Below are positions 8,274-20,900 of a stretch of DNA of 39,553 bases, one piece after another. Position 1 is the stretch's first letter. Each line of letters begins with the position of its first letter. The notes beneath the pieces were generated by a model. It ran no database searches, had not been told where the DNA came from, and saw only the letters and a program-made list of their open reading frames with translations. The DNA is from Rhodospirillales bacterium (GTDB taxonomy: Bacteria > Pseudomonadota > Alphaproteobacteria > Rhodospirillales > Defluviicoccaceae): the NCBI GenBank assembly GCA_016793875.1, contig JAEULG010000122.1:1-39553 (forward strand), read 5' to 3'. The position numbers were made by a program, and so were the translations under genes.

Positions 8274-9359
8274 TCAGCCGCCGGTGACGCTCATATGCCG
8301 GGCGACCGCCGGCCCGGTGTGGTCGCGGTCGATGATGAAGTCGTGGCCCTTCGGCTTGCGGTCGATGGCTTCGCGAATGGCGGCGGTCAGCGCCCCATCG
8401 TCGGGGCTGGCGCGGAGCGGTGCGCGCAGATCGGCGGCATCGTTCTGGCCGAGGCACAGGTAGAGCCTTCCGGTACAGGTCAGCCGGACGCGGTTGCAGT
8501 TCTCGCAGAAGTTATGGGTAAGCGGGGTGATGAAGCCAAGGCGGACGCCCGGCTCGACCACCTGCACCCAGCGCGCCGGCCCACCGGTGCGATAGGTAAG
8601 AGGAGTCAGCGTCCAGCGCTCCGCCAGCCGGCGGCGAACCTCGTGTAGCGGCAGGTATTGCTGCAGCCGGTTCTCACCGCCGATATCGCCCATCGGCATA
8701 ACCTCGATCAGCGTCATATCGAAGCCGCGCGCTGCGCACCACAGCACCAAGTTCGGGATCGCGTCCTCGTTGATCCCCTTCAGGGCGACGACGTTGATCT
8801 TCACCCGCAGGCCCGCCGCTGCGGCGGCGTCGATGCCGGCAAGGACGCGCGACAGTTCACCGATGCGGGTGATGGCGCGGAACCGGTCCGGATCGAGCGT
8901 GTCGAGCGATACGTTGACCCGGCGGACGCCGCAGGCGGCGAGGCTGGCGGCGTGCTCGGCGAGCCGCGAGCCGTTGGTAGTCAGCGTCAGTTCGTCCAAC
9001 GCCCCGGAGACCAGATGCCGGGACAGCCCGCGGAACAGCGGCAGAATGTCGCGCCGCACGAGCGGTTCGCCGCCGGTGATCCGCAGCTTGCGCACGCCAA
9101 GCCGCACGAAAGCCGTACACACCCGGTCAAGTTCCTGAAGGCTGAGCAGTTCGCGCCGCGGCAGGAAGGTCATCTGCTCGGCCATGCAGTAGACACAGCG
9201 GAAATCGCAGCGGTCGGTGACCGAGACACGCAGGTAGGTGATGGCGCGGCCGAAGGGATCGCGCAGCGGCACCGGTGCGGGGTGCAAAGCGGTGGCGGCG
9301 GGGGAAGTAGCGGCGCTGGGCCGCGCACCCTCGCTCCAGTCCACCGGCTCAAAGCTCAA
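8274..9359 (-). CDS. moaA: GTP 3',8-cyclase MoaA
   Basis: Radical-SAM enzyme that starts molybdenum cofactor synthesis by rearranging GTP, working with MoaC. The 361-residue protein shows the SAM cluster motif CDFRCVYC, the [13 protein letters not shown] motif, a second cluster motif with [16 protein letters not shown], and the Gly-Gly C-terminus (SVTGG) needed for activity in the family. The start is TTG at 9359 with AGGAGG five bases upstream; the first 30 residues are a non-conserved Ala/Pro-rich lead. It is not next to other mo genes here; moaB lies 22 kb away. Confidence 0.96.
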   Translation of the reverse strand: MSFEPVDWSEGARPSAATSPAATALHPAPVPLRDPFGRAITYLRVSVTDRCDFRCVYCMAEQMTFLPRRELLSLQELDRVCTAFVRLGVRKLRITGGEPLVRRDILPLFRGLSRHLVSGALDELTLTTNGSRLAEHAASLAACGVRRVNVSLDTLDPDRFRAITRIGELSRVLAGIDAAAAAGLRVKINVVALKGINEDAIPNLVLWCAARGFDMTLIEVMPMGDIGGENRLQQYLPLHEVRRRLAERWTLTPLTYRTGGPARWVQVVEPGVRLGFITPLTHNFCENCNRVRLTCTGRLYLCLGQNDAADLRAPLRASPDDGALTAAIREAIDRKPKGHDFIIDRDHTGPAVARHMSVTGG

Positions 9360-9452
9360 CGACGCCTCCTGTCTTCCGTGCCTTCAACGCTCACGCCACC
9401 GACGCTGCTCACCATAGATGGGGATCGGGACGGACGCACAACATGGCGATAG

Positions 9453-11069
<1,617 letters not shown>

Positions 11070-11379
11070 TCTATCCGTAACGCCATCGTCCCCGGGCGCC
11101 GATCAGGGGAGTGGTGCATCGCGCTGCGCCTGGAAGACGCTGCCGCCTCGCCTCCATGACCATGACCACCGCGCTTCCGCGCACCCCTGCGCAGGGTACG
11201 CTGCATGGCAAAGCCCACCACTGGACGACAGGGCTTAGAGGATTCGGCGGAACGTAAGGTCTTTGCATCGGGCGGGCGGCGTTGCTACAGTCGCCGTGGA
11301 CTCGCTCGCAACGGGAAGGGGTCTCGTCGGGCGCGGTGCGTCCCGGTGCGTGCCACAGTCTCGCAATGGCTTTCGCTCG
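11070..11379 (+). other. Intergenic region between guaB and prs
   Basis: No supported gene in these 310 bases. There is a 12-base perfect palindrome CCCTGCGCAGGG (11185-11196). A weak promoter-like pair, TTTGCA near 11264 and TACAGT about 18 bases later, could serve prs. An in-frame extension of prs back to 11263 has no Prs-like sequence. No clear terminator for guaB was seen. Confidence 0.5.
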
Positions 11380-12312
<933 letters not shown>

Positions 12313-12345
12313 CCGCCGCTCGCGGCTAACACAAGAGGCTTTCGG

Positions 12346-12382
12346 GGTCGTCCGGCCGGCCAACCGGCCGACCTTCGTTTTT
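12346..12382 (+). terminator. Hairpin with T-run between prs and rplY
   Basis: GGCCGG (12354-12359), loop CCAA, CCGGCC (12364-12369), extended outward by GGTC/GACC with a four-base bulge on the left arm, then TTCG and TTTTT (12378-12382). This has the form of an intrinsic terminator. The rplY ribosome site GAGGAG begins only 6 bases after the T-run, so it could end prs transcription or attenuate rplY-pth-ychF. Confidence 0.65.
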
Positions 12383-12401
12383 CGCAAGAGGAGTTGAGTT
12401 G

Positions 12402-13040
12402 ATGGCTGACGTCTTTTCCCTCGCCGCCGAGGTTCGCGGCCGCGCCGGCAAGGGCGGTGCGCGCGAACAGCGCCGCGCCGGCCGGATCCCGGCGATCATC
12501 TACGGTAACAAGCAGGAGCCGCTGATGATCGCCCTGGACGGCGCCGAGATGCTGAAGCATCTGCGCCGCCCGGGCTTCATGACCCACGTTTTCGAGGTCG
12601 CCGTCGATGGCCGTAAGGAGCGGGTGTTGCCGCGTGACGTGCAGCACGACCCGGTCTCCGGCAAGCCTTTGCACGTCGATTTCATGCGCTTCAGCGCGAC
12701 GACGAAGGTGGATGTCGAGGTCGAGGTCCGCTTCGAGAACGAGGAAAAGTCGCCCGGCCTGAAGCGCGGCGGCGTGCTCAACATCGTCCAGCACAGCATC
12801 GTCCTCGTCTGCAAGCCCGACGCCATCCCGGAATACGTGACCGTCAGTCTCGACGGGCTTGAGATGGGCGATGTGGTGCATCTGAACGCCATCACCCTGC
12901 CGGAAGGTGTCGAGCTCTACGAGGACGATCCGCACGCCACCATCGCCAGCATCGCCGCGCCGTCCACCGAGGAAGTCGCCGAGGCGGAAGACGAGGGCGA
13001 AGAGGAAGCTGCGGCGGAAGGCACGGAGAAGGCGGAGTAG
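12402..13040 (+). CDS. rplY: 50S ribosomal protein L25, general stress (CTC/TL5) type
   Basis: Binds 5S rRNA in the large subunit. The 212-residue product is the long two-domain form: an N-terminal L25 domain (AAEVRGRAGKGGAREQRRAG, RIPAIIYG, LPRDVQHDPVSGKPLHVDF) and a C-terminal TL5-type beta domain (VDVEVEVRFENEEKSPGLKRGG, DAIPEYVTVSLDGLEMGDVVHL), then an acidic Glu/Ala tail of about 30 residues. ATG 12402 has GAGGAG eight bases upstream; a TTG just before it is less well placed. It leads rplY-pth-ychF, a common alphaproteobacterial trio. Confidence 0.97.
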   Translation: MADVFSLAAEVRGRAGKGGAREQRRAGRIPAIIYGNKQEPLMIALDGAEMLKHLRRPGFMTHVFEVAVDGRKERVLPRDVQHDPVSGKPLHVDFMRFSATTKVDVEVEVRFENEEKSPGLKRGGVLNIVQHSIVLVCKPDAIPEYVTVSLDGLEMGDVVHLNAITLPEGVELYEDDPHATIASIAAPSTEEVAEAEDEGEEEAAAEGTEKAE

Positions 13041-13085
13041 TCCGGCTCTGATCGTCCGCGGCCGGCTGGTGGTGGGAGCAGGACG

Positions 13086-13757
13086 ATGGCGGGCGAACGG
13101 GTGCTGCTGGCCGGCCTCGGCAACCCGGGGCCCGAATACGCCGGCAACCGGCACAATGTCGGCTTCATGGCGGTGGATGCGATCGCCAGGCGCGAGCGCC
13201 TGTCGTGGGTGCGGTCGCGCTTTCACGGTGTCACCGCCGGCGGATCGCTCGGCGGCCGAGAGACCCTGCTGCTGAAGCCGTCCACCTACATGAACGAGAG
13301 CGGCCGGGCGGTGGCGGCGGCGGCGCGCTTCTATAAGATCCCCCCCGCCAACGTGTTCGTCTTCCACGACGAACTCGATCTTGCCGCCGGGAAACTGCGG
13401 GTCAAGCTGGGTGGCGGCGCCGCCGGGCACAATGGGCTGCGCAGCATCGATGCGCTGTTCGGCAACGGCTATTGGCGGGTCCGGCTCGGCATTGGCCATC
13501 CCGGCGACAAGCGCCGGGTGCTGGGACACGTTCTCGACGACTTCGATGCCGAAGACCGGCCGTGGCTCGATCCGCTGTTGGCAGCGATCGCCGAGCATGC
13601 GCAGGTGTTGGTGGCGGGCGATCCGCCCGCCTTCGCCAGCAAGGTGGCGCTGACCCTGAACCCGCCGCGACCGAAGCCTCCTCGCCCCACCAGCCCTCCG
13701 GCGGAAGCCTCCCTTCCGGCGGGCACGCCCACCGAGAACAAGCAAGAAGAGCGATAG
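13086..13757 (+). CDS. pth: Peptidyl-tRNA hydrolase
   Basis: Pth frees tRNA from peptidyl-tRNA that drops off the ribosome. The 223-residue protein carries LLAGLGNPGPEYAGNRHNVGF with the catalytic histidine, LLLKPSTYMNESG, NVFVFHDELDLAAGKLRVK with the catalytic aspartate, and GGAAGHNGLRSID. The last 35 residues are a Pro/Ser/Thr/Glu tail beyond the usual enzyme, as seen in several alphaproteobacteria. The ATG at 13086 follows a GGAGCAGGA ribosome site. ychF starts one base after its stop. Confidence 0.97.
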   Translation: MAGERVLLAGLGNPGPEYAGNRHNVGFMAVDAIARRERLSWVRSRFHGVTAGGSLGGRETLLLKPSTYMNESGRAVAAAARFYKIPPANVFVFHDELDLAAGKLRVKLGGGAAGHNGLRSIDALFGNGYWRVRLGIGHPGDKRRVLGHVLDDFDAEDRPWLDPLLAAIAEHAQVLVAGDPPAFASKVALTLNPPRPKPPRPTSPPAEASLPAGTPTENKQEER

Positions 13758-13758
13758 C

Positions 13759-14856
13759 ATGGGTTTCAACTGCGGCATCGTCGGGCTGCCCAACGTCGGC
13801 AAGTCCACGCTGTTCAACGCCCTCACTGCCAGCGCCGCCGCAGCGGCCGCCAACTTCCCGTTCTGCACCATCGAGCCCAACGTCGGCCGGGTCGCCGTGC
13901 CGGACGAGCGGCTGGCAAAAATCGCGACCATCGCAAAGTCGGCGAGGGTGGTGCCGACGCAACTGGAATTCGTCGACATCGCCGGCCTCGTCGCCGGTGC
14001 CAGCCGCGGCGAAGGTCTCGGCAACCAGTTCCTTGGCCATATCCGCGAGGTCGATGCGATCTTGCATCTGCTGCGCTGCTTCGAGGATCCCGACGTGGTG
14101 CACGTCGGCGGCGCCGTCGATCCGTTGCGCGACGCCGAGATCATCGAGACCGAGCTGATGCTGGCCGATCTCGACAGCGTCGAGCGGCGGCTGACCGCCC
14201 TGGTCAAGCGCGCGCGCGGCGGCGAAAGGGAGGCGAAGGAAAGCCTGACGCTGGCCGAGCGGGCGGCGGCGGCGCTGCGCGAAGGCCAGCCGGCGCGCAC
14301 CGTGGCGGTGTCGGAGGAAGAGAAGAAGGCGTTTGCCGGGCTGCAGCTGCTCACCGCCAAGCCGGTTCTCTACGTTTGCAACGTCGAGGAAGGGGACGCC
14401 GCCGCGGGCAATGCGCTGAGCGCCCGGGTGGCGGAGCGGGCGGCGGCCGAAGGAGCCGCCAGCGTCGTGATCTCGGCGCGCATCGAAGCTGAGGTCGCCG
14501 AGCTCGCCGAGGACGATCGCAGCGAATACCTCGCCAGCCTGGGGCTTGCGGAGACCGGGCTCACCCGGGTGATCCGTGCCGGCTATGCGCTTCTCGACCT
14601 GATTACCTTCTTCACCGCCGGCCCAAAGGAAAGCCGTGCGTGGACCATCCGCCGCGGCACCAAGGCGCCGGGTGCGGGCGGCGTCATCCATTCCGACTTC
14701 GAGCGCGGCTTCATCCGCGCCGAAACCATCGCCTATGACGACTTCATCGCGCTAGGCGGCGAGCAGGCGGCGCGCGAAGCCGGGCGGATGCGCGCCGAAG
14801 GCCGCGATTACGTCGTCGCCGACGGCGACATCCTGCTGTTCCGCTTCAACGTCTAG
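13759..14856 (+). CDS. ychF: Ribosome-binding ATPase YchF (Obg family)
   Basis: YchF is a universal Obg-family P-loop protein that prefers ATP and binds ribosomes; it is linked to stress responses. The 365-residue product has the P-loop GLPNVGKSTLFNALT (about 8-22), FPFCTIEPNVGRVAVPD, the Walker B DIAGLVAGASRGEGLGNQFL, an altered G4 motif (CNVEE instead of NKxD) that fits ATP use, a coiled-coil insertion, and a C-terminal TGS domain with ESRAWTIRRGTKAPGAGGVIH and DFERGFIRAETI. It ends the rplY operon and meets the large minus-strand gene tail to tail. Confidence 0.98.
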   Translation: MGFNCGIVGLPNVGKSTLFNALTASAAAAAANFPFCTIEPNVGRVAVPDERLAKIATIAKSARVVPTQLEFVDIAGLVAGASRGEGLGNQFLGHIREVDAILHLLRCFEDPDVVHVGGAVDPLRDAEIIETELMLADLDSVERRLTALVKRARGGEREAKESLTLAERAAAALREGQPARTVAVSEEEKKAFAGLQLLTAKPVLYVCNVEEGDAAAGNALSARVAERAAAEGAASVVISARIEAEVAELAEDDRSEYLASLGLAETGLTRVIRAGYALLDLITFFTAGPKESRAWTIRRGTKAPGAGGVIHSDFERGFIRAETIAYDDFIALGGEQAAREAGRMRAEGRDYVVADGDILLFRFNV

Positions 14857-14912
14857 CTTCCGGGCTGGGGATCGAACGAGCTCACCGCAACCGAGCCAGC
14901 GTCCCGGCAAGG

Positions 14913-17900
14913 TTACGACAGCGCAGCGGGTTCCGGTGGTACGGCCTCTTCCATCACCTCCACCCCTAGGGTGACGCGGACCACGTGCTCGGCGCCGTCG
15001 TCAATCAGCATAACCCCGATCGCCGGATCGGCGCCCTCTCCGTCCACCGTCAGCGATTGGACGCCGCGGCAGACCCGTTGCGGGTTTTCCACCAGGATTT
15101 CGTACCGGGCCGAGTGGTAGCGCAGGGTCATGCGGTAGGCCGGCCAGCTCTGCGGCACGCACGGATCGATCCGCAGCATCCGACCGCTCAGGCGGAAGCC
15201 GAGGATAGCCTCAATGCCGGCGCGGTACATCCAGCCGGCTGAACCGGTGTACCAAGTCCAGCCGCCGCGACCGACGTGCGGCACCTCGCCGTAGACGTCG
15301 GCGGCAAGGACGTAAGGCTCGACCTTGTAGCGCTGGACGCCGACGCGGGTGCGGGCGTGGTTGATCGGGTTGAGCAGGCTGAACAGCTCGCCGGCACGGT
15401 TGCCGTCGCCGACCGCGGCCTGTGCCATCACCGTCCACACCGCGGCATGGGTGTATTGCCCGCCGTTCTCGCGGATCCCCGGCAGGTAGCCTTTGATGTA
15501 GCCGGGATCGAGCGGTGCCTTGTCGAAGGGCGGCGTCAGCAGCAGCACAATGTTGTCGGCATAGCGCACCAGGTACTCGTCCACCGCCGCCATCGCCCGC
15601 GACGCCCGCGCCGGGTCAGCGGCGCCCGATAGCACCGCCCATGACTGGGACAGCGAGTCGATCCGACACTCGGCCCCCGAGGCGGTGCCGAGGGGGGTTC
15701 CGTCATCGAAGTAGGCGCGGCGATACCAGTCGCCGTCCCAGGCATTGCGCTCCGCCGCAAGGCGCAGCTTGCCGGCGTGGGTGCGCCATCGCTGCCCGCG
15801 TGCCGCCTCGCCGCGCTTCTCGGCGATCGTCGCGAACCGCGTCAGCGTGGCGTAGAGGAACCAGGCCATCCAGACACTCTCGCCCTCGCCGCGCTGGCCG
15901 ACGCGGTTCATGCCGTCGTTCCAGTCGCCGGTGCCGATGTGCGGCAATCCGTGCCGACCCACCTCCAGCCGGCAGTCGAGCGCCCGGGCGCAATGCTCGA
16001 ACAGCGAGGCCGTCTGCGCCGAGACCTGCGGCTCGAAGTAGGCGTCGTGCTGTTCCTGCGGCAGCGGCGGTCCGTCGATGAAAGGCACGTCCGCTGCCAG
16101 CACCTCGTCATCATCCGTCACCTCGATGTAATGAGCGACGGTGAATGGCAGCCAGACCAGGTCGTCGGAGATGTGGGTGCGCACGCCTTTGCCCGAGGGC
16201 GGGTGCCACCAGTGCTGCACGTCGCCTTCCGGGAACTGCCGCGAGGCCGCCAGCAGGATCTGGCGGCGCGCGATATCCGGCTTGGCCACCGCCAGCGCCA
16301 TCGTGTCCTGAAGCTGGTCGCGGAAGCCGTAGGCGCCGCCCGCCTGGTAGAAGCCGGCTCGGGCCCACACCCGGCAGCCCAGCGTCTGGTACAGCAGCCA
16401 GCTGTTGAGCAGCAGATCCATCGCCCGGTCGGGCGTCCGGACGCGCAGCGCCCCGGCGACATCATCCCAACGGCGGCGAACCTCCGACAGCATCTCATCG
16501 GGATTTTGCTGGCGATAGCGCAGGATCAGCTGGCGGGCCTCTTCCTCGTCCGCTCCCTGACCGAGCAGGATGATGACCTCCGTCGTCTGTTCCGGTGCCA
16601 GTCGCAGGCGCGTCTGCATGGCGGCGCAGGGATCGAGGCCGCCGCCGACGCGGCCGGAGAGAACGGCGTCAGGCGCCAGCCCGGCCGGCCGGTCGAGCGT
16701 GCCGTTACGACCGATGAACTCGGTACGGTCCGCCGTCCAGGTGGACTGCGCGCCGGCCATGTCGAGAAACGCGACGCGCTCGCCGAACTCCTGGTTCCAG
16801 GGATTGCGGGCCATCATCGCCGCGGTGGTGCGGTCGAGCGCGGTGACGATGTACGGCACAGACGGCGGCCGCGCCGGTCCCAGCACCCATTCCACGTAGG
16901 CGGTTACCGAGATCTCGCGCGGGCGCCGCGAGCGGTTGCTGACAATCAGCCGCGAGATCTTTACCGGATCTTCCGGCGGGACGAATTGAGTGAGCGTCAG
17001 TCCAATATCGTGGCTGGCGTGCTCGAAGCGGCTGTACCCCTGCCCGTGGCGGACGACGTACGAGCTGTCTTCGCGGATCGGCAGCGGCGTCGGCGTCCAC
17101 GTCTCACCGGTCTCCTCATCGCGCAGGTAGAGAATCTCGCCCGGCGGATCGCCGACAGGATCGTTTGTCCATGGGGTGATCTGGTTCTCGTGGCTGTTGG
17201 CGCACCAGGTGAACCCCGATCCGGCCTCGGTAACGATGAAGCCAAAGTTCGGATTGGCGATGACGTTCGACCACGGCGCCGGGGTGTACTGGCGGGCGCT
17301 GAGGACGATGACGTATTCCTGGCCGGCTTCGCCGAAACCGCCGATGCCGTTGAAGAATTCCAGCACCGGCCGCGGGGGCGGCGTCTCCTCCCGCGGTGGC
17401 GCCGGCAGGATCGCCCTCCCCCGCCCCGGCGCCGGTTGGCGTGTCAGCAGCCGGATCACCTGCTCGGCAAGCGTGCCGTCGCCGGAGCGCAGCAGTACCC
17501 GCGCCGAGGTGAGCAGCAGGCGCAGTTCCTCGGGGTCGACCTGCGATTCCTTGACGGTGAAGACGCCACCGCGATCGGCCCCGGATCCGGCGGCCGCTTG
17601 GCGGGCGCGGCTTAACGCCTCGAGCGTCGCCTGCGTGTGCTCGTAGTACGAGTGCTGCTGCTCGTTAAGGAAAACGAGGTCAACGATGAGGCCCTTCATT
17701 CGCCAGTAGTCCTGCGCCAGCAGCAGCTGGCGGGCGATATCCCGGGCTTCGCCCTCGTCCACCCGCAGCAGCACGATGGGCCGGTCACCGGAGATGCCGT
17801 GCGCCCACAGCGCGGACTGGCCGCGCTGGTTGCGCTGCAGCACCTCCTGCGGCGCGCGCAGCAACGGATCGACGTAGAGCAGCCGGGTCGCCAGCCGCTG

Positions 17901-20900
17901 GAACAGGTGCGCCTCGTCCGGGCTGATGCCGAGGTGACGAAGCTGAACCTGCGCCCGCGTCCACGCCTGGGTTACCGTCTGCTCGAACACCGCCACGTCG
18001 CGATAGCGGTCGGCGATCGCCAGCGCCTCCTCGCGGGTGTTCGCCGCGAGCGTCACGAAGTTCACCCGCACCGTCGCCCCGGGGGCGAGCTGCACCCGTT
18101 TACGTATGCTGAAGATCGGGTCGAGCACCGGTCCGAGGCTGCCGGACAGCGTCTGCTCGTCGTGGACGGCGCTGGGCGCGCGGACATCCTGGTGCCGGCC
18201 GATGAAGCGCGCCCGGTCCGTCTCGTACTGGACGCCGCTGCGCGCCCCGGTGGAGACCGCGAGGTGGGCCGCCCAGTACGCCGGCTCGTCCATGCTGCGC
18301 GGCCGCCGGGTCGCCAGCAGGGCTTCGATTCCCGGCACGAATTCCGTCTGCACGAAGAGGTTGGAAAACGCCGGATGCGCCGCGTCGGCAGCCGGGGTCG
18401 CCAGCACGATTTCGGCGTATGACGTCAGCTCGATTTCCCGGCTGCGCGCGCCGAGGTTGCTGACGGTGACCTGACGAACCTCGACATCCTCTTCAACGGC
18501 AATGACCACTTCCAGCTTGGTCAGGATGCTGCCGTCCCGCCGCTTGATCTCAGCGCGTTCCTCGGAGTAGCTGACCTCGTAAAGGTCAGGCTCGGCGCCG
18601 GTCGGCTGGTAGCCGGCCGACCACACGGCGCCGCTCTGCAGGTCCTTCAGATAGATATACTGCCCCCAGCAATCGCGGGTGGAATCCTCGCGCCAGCGGG
18701 TGACGGCGAGGCCATTCCAGCGGCTGTAGCCGGAGCCGGCGACCGTCAGCATCACCGAGTAGCGGCCGTTGGACAGCAGGTGCGCCCGCGGTGTCGGCGT
18801 GTGCGGGGTCTCGAAGTGGCGCAGTGCCGCCGGCACCGAGCTGAGAATATGCAGGCGCACCCCGGCCTGGGCTTCGCGCGGCGTCGCGACGTCGATCGCC
18901 CGCGGCATGCGCTCCTGCAGCAGCAGCTCGGCACTGCGCACCTCGGGCTCGGCGTGGAAGCGGGTGCGCATCCGCCAGCCGGTCAGTACGTTGGCGAGGG
19001 CGACGACCGTCATGCCCTGGTGGTGGGCCATGTAGGCGCGGATGACCACGTGATCGCGGCCGGCCGGCAGCCGGTCGACCGTGTAGTCGACGGATTCGTA
19101 AAAGCCGCAGGTGCCGCGGGCGCCGACCGTGGCCAGCTCCGCGAGGTTACGGGCTGCGGCGGCGGGATCGACCATCGCGGCAAGCGCGGTGGCGTAGGGC
19201 GCAATCACCAGGTCTTCGGACAAGCCGCGTTTCAGGCCGAGGCCCGCCACGCCGAAGTTCGAGTACTGGTAGGTCATGTTGAGGTCGCGCACGTTGAATG
19301 CCGATTCCGAAATTCCCCACGGCACCCGCTGCTCCCGCCCATAGGCGATCTGGTGGGCGACCACCTGCCGGTTGGTATTGGCGAGGAGGCTCGCCGGAGG
19401 CACCGACATCACCAGTTCCGGCATCAGGTACTCGAACATCGACGCCGACCACGAGACCAGCGCGGCGCCGTCGCCCACCGGCGTCATCGGCCGGCCGAGG
19501 CGGAACCAGTGGCTGGCCGGAACGTCGCCGCGGGCGACGGCGACAAAGCTTGCCAGCCGTGCCTCCGAGGCGAGCAGATCATAGGTGCTGGCATCGAGAG
19601 CGCTCTCCGCCGGGCGGTAACCGATGGCGAACAGCTTCTGCGTCTGGTTGTAGAGGAAGTCGAAGCGCATCATCCGGCTGTGCCGGTCGGCGGCATCAGC
19701 AAGCTGAAGGAGGCGGCGGCGAAGCGGCTCCGCCGCCGCCTCCATGTTGCGGATGTTGCTGTCGATGGCGGCACGGACCGCGATCGCCCAATCGGCCAGC
19801 ACGCGAAGATCCGGGCCGTCGCGCTCGCGACGCAGGGCCTGCGCCGCATCGACGAGGGTCTCGGCGCGGGCGGCGAGCTGGCGCCACGGCGAGGGGCTGG
19901 TCCGCAGCTCGGCAGCCGACTGATCGAGGAACGATTCGATCTCGTGAATCTCGCGATCCAGTTCGCGGCGATCGACGGCCCCGCCGCGCCGGTCGTCGGT
20001 CACCCGCTCGGCGTAGTCGTGCAGCACACGCAGCGTATCGCGGATACCCGCCACCGCTTCGTCGAAGCGGTGCGGCATCTCGGCCAGCTCCAGGCAGGCC
20101 TGACGGACGACGATGAGGTGGCCGGCGAAGTTGCCGCTGTCCACCGTCGAGATGTAGCGCGGCTCCAGCGGTACCAGCGTCTGCGTGTCATACCAGTTGT
20201 AGAGATGGCCGCGGAATGTCTGCAACTTGTCGAGGGTGCCGAAGGTGTCTTCGAGGCGCTCGGTCAGCTCGACCGTGCCGATCCAACCGAAATCGCGCGC
20301 CGAAATCGCCGCCAGCAGGTAGAGGCCGACATTGGTCGGCGAGGTGCGATGGGCCGTCTGCGGCGGATCCTCCTGGAAGTTGTCTGGTGGCAGCCAGTTG
20401 TCGCCGGCTGTCACATACCGCTCGAAGTAGTGCCAAGTCTGCCGCGCCGTCGAACGCAGCATCCATTCGGCATCTTCCGACAGCGGCTCGGGACGCGCGC
20501 CCGGGAGCGGCTTGCTGATCCAGCGGGCGATGGCGGGTGATGCCGCCCAGGCAGCGACGAAGGGCGCGGCGATGATCAGGGCAGAGGGATGGACCAGCGC
20601 GACAATGGCGGCGGCGCCTGCCGCCAGCACAGGAGCGCTCCACATCCTGCGGTAGGCACCCCCAAGGCTCAGATCGATATGGCTGTGCGCCTGCGCAGCG
20701 GTCACCCACTCCAGCATGTGGCGGTGGCTGATGGTCATCCGCCACAGCGTCCGGGCGATCGCATCGGCCATCATGATCGCTTGATGTGGTAGCAGCGCCA
20801 GCGCGAGCGCGGTGTGCGCACCGGCAAGGCGGAGATCGTGACCGGGTCCGCGCAGGACAATCCGCCGTGATGCGCGCAAGCGCGCCGGCCGCAGATAGCT

